From Osedax symbiont Rs2 (GTDB taxonomy: Bacteria; Pseudomonadota; Gammaproteobacteria; Pseudomonadales; Balneatricaceae): a DNA stretch of 38,610 nucleotides. The stretch lies in NCBI GenBank assembly GCA_000416315.1, contig ASZI01000234.1, forward strand, positions 1 to 38,610, written 5' to 3'. The position numbers and the translations under genes are program-made. The notes beneath the pieces were generated by a model, which saw only the letters and a list, made by a program, of their open reading frames with translations, did not search any database and was not told the DNA's origin. Below are positions 34,393 through 38,610 of this stretch, piece by piece. Position 1 is the stretch's first letter. Each line of letters starts with the position of its first letter.

Positions 34393-35175
34393 ATGAGTGT
34401 TGCGGGTAAAGTAGCAGTAATCACTGGATCTACCAGTGGTATAGGTTTAGGCATAGCAAGGGGGTTTGCGCGCGCTGGTATCAACGTAATGATCAATGGC
34501 ATTGCCCAAGCTAGTGTCATTGAAAGTATTTTAGAAGATTTAAATAGCTACGGTATTAAAGCCAAATACCACGCTGCAGACATGACGCAGCCTGAACAAA
34601 TAAGGGATTTGATGAGTAGCACCCTGGAGGAATTTGGTGCACTGGATATTTTGGTGAACAATGCCGGGATTCAAAAAGTAGCGCCTATTGAAGAGTTTCC
34701 AGAGGGCTCATGGGATGCCATTGTGGCGATAAACCTCTCTTCATCTTTTCATACTACTAAAGCGGCGATTCCTATTATGCGCAGTGCCGGCTGGGGCAGA
34801 ATTATTAATATAGCCTCGGCCCACGGCTTGGTTGCCTCCCCTTTTAAATCCGCTTATGTTGCGGCTAAACACGGGGTCATAGGCTTAACCAAGACCACCG
34901 CTTTGGAGTGTGCTGAGCAAAATATCACCTGCAATGCCATATGCCCGGGTTACGTGATGACGCCGCTGGTGGAGAAACAAGTCACAGATACCGCTATTGC
35001 CAGAGGTATCAGTGAAGAGCAAGTAAAAACCGATGTGATGCTTAAGGCGCAGTGGACAAAAAAGTTTGTCGAAGTTGAAGAGCTGGCCGGTACCGCACTG
35101 TTCTTGTGCTCAGACAGTGCTCAGAACATTACCGGTACTAACATCAATGTTGATGGGGGATGGACTGCTGCTTAA
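34393..35175 (+). CDS. bdhA: 3-hydroxybutyrate dehydrogenase
   Basis: NAD+-dependent short-chain dehydrogenase that interconverts 3-hydroxybutyrate and acetoacetate, used in polyhydroxybutyrate or ketone-body turnover. It has 260 residues. Cofactor motif TGSTSGIGLG (11-20), NNAG (89-92), and catalytic S142, Y155, K159 are present. The substrate-site residues Q94, H144, K152, Q196 and W257 all fall at the positions described for the Pseudomonas fragi enzyme, which is also 260 residues long. GAGGG precedes ATG 34393. Its 3' end overlaps the convergent fetB gene by 32 bases. No PHB synthase or CoA-transferase gene is adjacent. Confidence 0.95.
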   Translation: MSVAGKVAVITGSTSGIGLGIARGFARAGINVMINGIAQASVIESILEDLNSYGIKAKYHAADMTQPEQIRDLMSSTLEEFGALDILVNNAGIQKVAPIEEFPEGSWDAIVAINLSSSFHTTKAAIPIMRSAGWGRIINIASAHGLVASPFKSAYVAAKHGVIGLTKTTALECAEQNITCNAICPGYVMTPLVEKQVTDTAIARGISEEQVKTDVMLKAQWTKKFVEVEELAGTALFLCSDSAQNITGTNINVDGGWTAA

Positions 35176-35869
35176 GCTGCGCGGCTTTTCGTTGCAGTTG
35201 CCAGAGCATTAAAGCTGCACCTAGACCGGATGCGCCCAATAACATGGTCATAATCATTATCTGATACCTGACTGCAATCAGCGGAGAGACATCAGATAAT
35301 ATTTGCCCGGTCATCATCCCGGGCAGTGATACCAATCCGACTGCAAGTAAGGTGTTTATCTGCGGAATCATCGCCCCTTTAAAGGCACTGATACGCGCTT
35401 GCTGAGCTGTTTTTCCCTCGTGCAAGTTTGCGTGAAATCGCTCAGCTGCCAGGCTGATAGCGTTCATGGTATTGGCAAAATACATGCCTGCTAGAGGGAT
35501 TATCACTTTAGGCAAGTACCAGATTTGCATATCTAAGACTAACTTCACCGAGATAAATAGATGCAGACTGACAGCCACTAGCAGTGAGATGAATGCGGGC
35601 AGTAGGTATCCGCGATGATGACGCACCGGGCGTATTGCGATCCAAGCGGCGGCACTGATCATTATGCCCATAATCAACAAAGTGAGAGTGGGTGAGGGGT
35701 TGTTGAACATGGCAATTAATACATAGCCTACTGCGATTAGCTGTATTAACATGCGGGCGCTGGCGATCAGAACTTCTTTAACATCGCCCTTCCAGGCGAT
35801 ATAAATACCGCTGATAATGATGATTGGAATAAAACACCAGGAGAGGGCCTGCCAGGAAATACTTTGCAT
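35144..35869 (-). CDS. fetB: FetB/YbbM-type ABC permease (UPF0014)
   Basis: Integral membrane protein of 241 residues with about seven helices, of the FetB (YbbM) family, which in E. coli pairs with the ATPase FetA in iron export. Family landmarks are QLIAVGYVLIAMF, the IPLAGMYFANTMNAISLA segment and the cytoplasmic loop ARISAFKGAMIPQINTLLAVGLVSLPGMMTGQIL, which is the ATPase-coupling region. No fetA-like ATPase gene is adjacent: upstream lies ung in the opposite direction. The stop codon lies inside the end of bdhA, a convergent 32-base overlap. Confidence 0.88.
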   Translation of the reverse strand: MQSISWQALSWCFIPIIIISGIYIAWKGDVKEVLIASARMLIQLIAVGYVLIAMFNNPSPTLTLLIMGIMISAAAWIAIRPVRHHRGYLLPAFISLLVAVSLHLFISVKLVLDMQIWYLPKVIIPLAGMYFANTMNAISLAAERFHANLHEGKTAQQARISAFKGAMIPQINTLLAVGLVSLPGMMTGQILSDVSPLIAVRYQIMIMTMLLGASGLGAALMLWQLQRKAAQLKQQSIPHQH

Positions 35870-35973
35870 TATCGGTACCTAATAACTAAATAGTATGATG
35901 TGATTGTTGCCAATAGCAGATATTATTCTTTTAAATAGAAGTTAGCTAAAAGAAAACCGATCCGAGAACAAAC

Positions 35974-36669
35974 ATGTCTCTACCTAAGCGCTGGAAAAAA
36001 TTAATTCAGCAGCAACAACAGCAAGATTACTTTATCGCTCTGATCGATGCAATCGCTCAAGAAAGAGCGCAAGGTATTGAGATTTATCCAAAAGATAAGG
36101 ATATATACAATGCATTTGAATATGTTGATATCGATAAAATAAAAGTGGTGATTTTAGGCCAGGACCCTTACCACGGTGTTGACCAAGCCCGCGGCCTGGC
36201 TTTTTCAGTCAGTCGAGACGACAAAACCCCTCCTTCTTTAGTGAATATCTACAAAGAGTTGCAAGCAGATATAGAAGCCTTTGAAATACCACAACACGGA
36301 GACCTGAGTAGTTGGGCGCAGCAGGGCGTACTGCTGCTAAATACAGTGCTGACGGTACAGAGGGCAAAAGCACACTCACATGCGAAACTGGGCTGGGAGC
36401 TATTCACCGACGCAGTGATCACGCAAATTAGTAAACAAAATCCGCACTGTGTATTTTTACTGTGGGGGGCTCATGCACAAGCTAAAGGCGAAAATATTGA
36501 TAGTCAAAAACATTTAGTACTCAGTGCTGTGCATCCATCACCGCTGTCCGCCTACCGGGGGTTTTTTGGTTGCAAGCACTTCTCTACGGCCAATACTTGG
36601 CTAGTTGCAAAAGGTGCAGCTGGAATTGACTGGAAAATTGAAGATCATGGCTCCCTGAGCTTATTTTAA
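35974..36669 (+). CDS. ung: Uracil-DNA glycosylase
   Basis: Base-excision repair enzyme removing uracil from DNA. It has 231 residues, family 1. The water-activating loop GQDPYHG spans 62-68 with catalytic Asp64, and the leucine-intercalation/His loop HPSPLSAYRG carries His187, both at E. coli numbering. LLLNTVLTV and LLWGAHAQ are also conserved. It is divergent from fetB, with its promoter in the roughly 100-base gap. The TAAGTAG tandem repeat begins 41 bases after the stop. Confidence 0.96.
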   Translation: MSLPKRWKKLIQQQQQQDYFIALIDAIAQERAQGIEIYPKDKDIYNAFEYVDIDKIKVVILGQDPYHGVDQARGLAFSVSRDDKTPPSLVNIYKELQADIEAFEIPQHGDLSSWAQQGVLLLNTVLTVQRAKAHSHAKLGWELFTDAVITQISKQNPHCVFLLWGAHAQAKGENIDSQKHLVLSAVHPSPLSAYRGFFGCKHFSTANTWLVAKGAAGIDWKIEDHGSLSLF

Positions 36670-36710
36670 GTTCAGGGGTAGATGTTATGAGTTTATCTGC
36701 ACTGTTGTTG

Positions 36711-36752
36711 TAAGTAGTAAGTAGTAAGTAGTAAGTAGTAAGTAGTAAGTAG
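36711..36752 (+). repeat. Heptamer tandem repeat TAAGTAG x6
   Basis: Six perfect head-to-tail copies of TAAGTAG, followed by a degenerate seventh (TAAATAA, 36753-36759) that merges into the AAGGAG ribosome binding site of the next gene. The unit carries TAA and TAG, and 7 is not a multiple of 3, so every forward frame is closed within 21 bases. Such a simple repeat is prone to slipped-strand length change and lies 17 bases before a start codon. Confidence 0.95.
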
Positions 36753-36768
36753 TAAATAAGGAGTACCA

Positions 36769-37437
36769 GTGAATAAAAAAACCTTAGCATTTTTACATAC
36801 TTCAAGTCAGCATGTAGAAACATTTTCTAATATAATTAATGGCTTAAATGTTGATTGTAAGGTTGTTCATGAAGTTGATGAATCGTTACTGGAGCGTGCC
36901 ATTGACAGTGGATTACGGGCGAGTCTAAAGCGTGACATTAATTCACAGATGTGTCGCCTGGCTCGCGATGGAGCGGCTGTGGTTGTCTGTACTTGTTCGA
37001 CTATCGGGGCGATAGCGGAGCAATCCAGCGACCCCAATGTGAACTTTATGGCGATGCGCATCGATCGGGCCATGGCAGATAAGGCCGTATCAAGTGCAGA
37101 GCATATTTTAGTCGTTGCTGCGCTAGAGAGCACGTTGCAGCCAACGTTGCAGCTACTCAAAGGCTCAGCCATAAATGCTAATACACAAGTACAAATCACT
37201 ACCGTCACTGCAAGTTCTGCCTGGGAGTTGTTTGAGGCGGGAGAGACTGAAAAATACTATCAATGCATTGCCCAAAACATAAGTGAGAAGCATCACGACT
37301 ATGAGCTGATTATTCTAGCCCAAGCTTCAATGGCGGGGGCTATAGATTATTGCCGTGCTATACCTAAAACGATTTTAAGCAGTCCGGTATTGGGGGTGTT
37401 GGCAGCGCTTGAACAATTAAAAAATCCGAGCCAGTAA
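36769..37437 (+). CDS. Asp/Glu/hydantoin racemase-like protein
   Basis: A 222-residue cytoplasmic protein resembling the aspartate/glutamate/hydantoin racemase superfamily: an N-terminal LAFLHTS strand, the Cys-containing VVVCTCSTIG loop (C74, C76) and a LSSPVLGVLAALEQL closing helix. The usual second catalytic cysteine is not visible: the equivalent loop reads LAQASMAGA. A two-base racemase mechanism is therefore doubtful, and a lyase- or isomerase-like or non-catalytic role is possible. It starts at GTG 36769 with AAGGAG at 36758-36763. The tandem repeat directly upstream could affect its expression. The substrate is unknown. Confidence 0.78.
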   Translation: MNKKTLAFLHTSSQHVETFSNIINGLNVDCKVVHEVDESLLERAIDSGLRASLKRDINSQMCRLARDGAAVVVCTCSTIGAIAEQSSDPNVNFMAMRIDRAMADKAVSSAEHILVVAALESTLQPTLQLLKGSAINANTQVQITTVTASSAWELFEAGETEKYYQCIAQNISEKHHDYELIILAQASMAGAIDYCRAIPKTILSSPVLGVLAALEQLKNPSQ

Positions 37438-37583
37438 TTAATTCCTTGATAGTTATAGCTTAAATAGCACAGCAATAAAGTTATAGTTTATACTTAGATA
37501 AATGCAGATCAAATGTCCAGCGCTTGAAGTTACATATTCGCACCTATTGTTACCCCCGAAAAATTTGCCAACAGGTAATAGCC

Positions 37584-38123
37584 ATGAATTATGAAGAAGT
37601 ACTAAAGTATTGGTTTCACGAGCTAACCCCCGCACAGTGGTGGAAAAAAGATCCCGAATTGGATGTTGCAATAAATGAGCGTTTTCATGATGTTTATAAT
37701 CGAGCCAGTTTGGGTGAGCTTTATCAATGGCGTGATAACAGCCGCGGCCGTTTAGCTGAAATCATTGTTTTGGATCAATTCTCCCGGAACATGTTTCGCG
37801 GTACCGCTCAGGCCTTTGCAACAGATTCGATGGCGCTGGCACTAGCACAGGAGGCAATCAGAGTGGGGGATGATATGCAGCTATCAGCCAGCGAAAGAAG
37901 TTTTCTGTATATGCCATTTATGCACAGTGAATCTATCGCTATCCATACCCTTGCCGAGCAACTGTTTGCAGATGTGGGAATCGAGGGGAATATCAATAGC
38001 GCCAGACAGCATTTTGATATTATTAAAAGATTTGGTCGCTATCCGCATAGAAATCAGCTGCTTTGGAGAGATTCAACCGAAGAGGAAATGGATTACCTGG
38101 AAGAGCCCGGCGCTGGATTTTAA
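37584..38123 (+). CDS. DUF924 family protein
   Basis: A 179-residue protein of the DUF924 family (TPR-like alpha-helical fold, function unknown). The opening YEEVLKYWFHELTPAQWWKKDPELD, the LAEIIVLDQFSRNMFRGTAQAFATD segment and RSFLYMPFMHSES with RFGRYPHRNQLL are the family's conserved blocks. The start ATG 37584 (MNYEEV) has AGGTAA upstream; the frame is open further to 37524, but that extension is not family-like. It lies about 150 bases after the racemase-like gene, likely with its own promoter. A hairpin terminator candidate follows. Confidence 0.88.
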   Translation: MNYEEVLKYWFHELTPAQWWKKDPELDVAINERFHDVYNRASLGELYQWRDNSRGRLAEIIVLDQFSRNMFRGTAQAFATDSMALALAQEAIRVGDDMQLSASERSFLYMPFMHSESIAIHTLAEQLFADVGIEGNINSARQHFDIIKRFGRYPHRNQLLWRDSTEEEMDYLEEPGAGF

Positions 38124-38145
38124 TAGTCGAGGTTTTAAGTAAAAC

Positions 38146-38182
38146 CTTGTTTGCAGGCCAGCGAACAAGGACAACATTTTTA
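38146..38182 (+). terminator. Probable intrinsic terminator after the DUF924 gene
   Basis: CCTTGTTTGC (38146-38155) pairs with GCGAACAAGG (38162-38171), ten pairs with one G-U, around a six-base loop. A TTTTT tract (38178-38182) follows after six bases. The stop codon of the gene lies 23 bases upstream. Confidence 0.6.
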
Positions 38183-38188
38183 TTAACT

Positions 38189-38202
38189 AACTTATAAGTT
38201 AA
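38189..38202. promoter_or_regulatory. Palindromic operator candidate before the prephenate dehydratase-like gene
   Basis: TAACTTATAAGTTA is a perfect 14-bp palindrome 41 bases before the start codon, between the terminator hairpin and the gene. It is a plausible repressor site; the protein is unknown. Confidence 0.4.
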
Positions 38203-38242
38203 TGTTCTAGCTTTGAGTTACATTTAATTAAAGGCGCAGACA

Positions 38243-38610
38243 TTGCTTAACAAAATTGCAACCTTAGGCCCGCAAGGCACTTTTTCCGAAGTTGCGACCA
38301 AATCCTACCTTAAAAAACATAAGCTTGCTTTTGACATTGAATATTACAGTTCTATTAAAAAAGCCTTATCTGCCATAGGGAGCCAAGTGCAAATGGGCAT
38401 GCTGCCGATAGAGAACCTATCTGAAGGTTATGTCAATTTAGTCTTAGATCATTTGATAGATGCCGATTTGTATATATGCGCCGAGTTATTGCTGCCGATC
38501 CAATTTTCACTGGTCAGCCACACTGACAACCTTGCAGACATCGACACAGTGTACGTACAGTTTGTGGCTAAGGGGCAGTGCACGGAGTATTTAGACACTT
38601 TGGGTGGCGT
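38243..38610 (+). CDS. Prephenate dehydratase-like protein (N-terminal part, runs off the window)
   Basis: The visible 122 codons show the prephenate dehydratase opening TLGPQGTFSEVATKSYL and the GMLPIENLSEGYVNLVLDHL block. TTG 38243 is the likely start (AAGG 8 bases upstream, no earlier in-frame ATG seen). No chorismate mutase domain precedes it, unlike the bifunctional PheA usual in gammaproteobacteria. The canonical PIENS-x-EG-x-V-x2-T-x-D-x-L motif is altered: Leu for Ser after PIEN and Leu-Val for the T position, so activity differing from phenylalanine synthesis (for example a prephenate decarboxylase-like role) is possible. The 3' end is missing. Confidence 0.75.
   Translation, partial: MLNKIATLGPQGTFSEVATKSYLKKHKLAFDIEYYSSIKKALSAIGSQVQMGMLPIENLSEGYVNLVLDHLIDADLYICAELLLPIQFSLVSHTDNLADIDTVYVQFVAKGQCTEYLDTLGG

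Noticed and set aside
36711..36759. CRISPR-like or IS-end repeat
   Set aside because: A contiguous 7-base tandem array without spacers is a simple sequence repeat.

Overview
The window looks like chromosomal core and semi-accessory DNA from a marine-type gammaproteobacterium. The evidence is the methylcitrate cluster of AcnD/PrpF type, a canonical DsbB, MltA and Ung, NirBD/NasA nitrate assimilation with an associated kinase/phosphatase, and moderate GC with Shine-Dalgarno-led operons. I cannot place the genus. There are no rRNA, tRNA, CRISPR, phage or IS signatures.

Layout. 1-5005: the tail of an unidentified gene, a PerM-type permease, convergent dsbB, then a MATE efflux pump with a tightly following alpha/beta hydrolase. 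5006-13740: a propionate (2-methylcitrate cycle) operon made of a GntR-family regulator, prpB, prpC, acnD, prpF and a decayed prpD, closed by a clear intrinsic terminator. The promoter of the regulator is bracketed by TTGTCGACAA palindromes. 13828-14883: a periplasmic rhodanese and a pentapeptide-repeat protein. 14923-17676 (minus): a solute-binding-like protein and a PAS-containing histidine kinase without an adjacent response regulator. 17950-19089 (minus): MltA. 19201-24630 (minus): TetR regulator, RND/MMPL transporter, LolA-like periplasmic protein and outer-membrane beta-barrel, with three TGACG-N3-CGTCA operators around the promoter and a strong terminator at the end. 25118-34313: nitrate assimilation, with nirB-nirD-narK-type transporter-PP2C/Ser-Thr kinase on the minus strand and nasA divergent on the plus strand. 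34393-38610: bdhA, convergent orphan fetB, ung, a heptamer tandem repeat in front of an Asp/Glu-racemase-like gene, a DUF924 gene, and the start of a divergent prephenate-dehydratase-like gene cut by the window edge.

How the genes work together. PrpC joins propionyl-CoA and oxaloacetate, AcnD with PrpF dehydrates/isomerises 2-methylcitrate, and PrpB cleaves 2-methylisocitrate to pyruvate and succinate. The broken prpD is the redundant older dehydratase. The nitrate block imports nitrate, reduces it to nitrite (NasA) and then to ammonium (NirBD). The TetR/RND/LolA-like/barrel block has a component in each envelope layer and is the best candidate for an incompletely described system, probably moving a hydrophobic substrate. 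The most distinctive sequence-level observations are the prpD decay beside intact acnD-prpF, the operator architectures in front of gntR and tetR, the TAAGTAG repeat at 36711-36752, and the intercistronic hairpins inside the prp operon.
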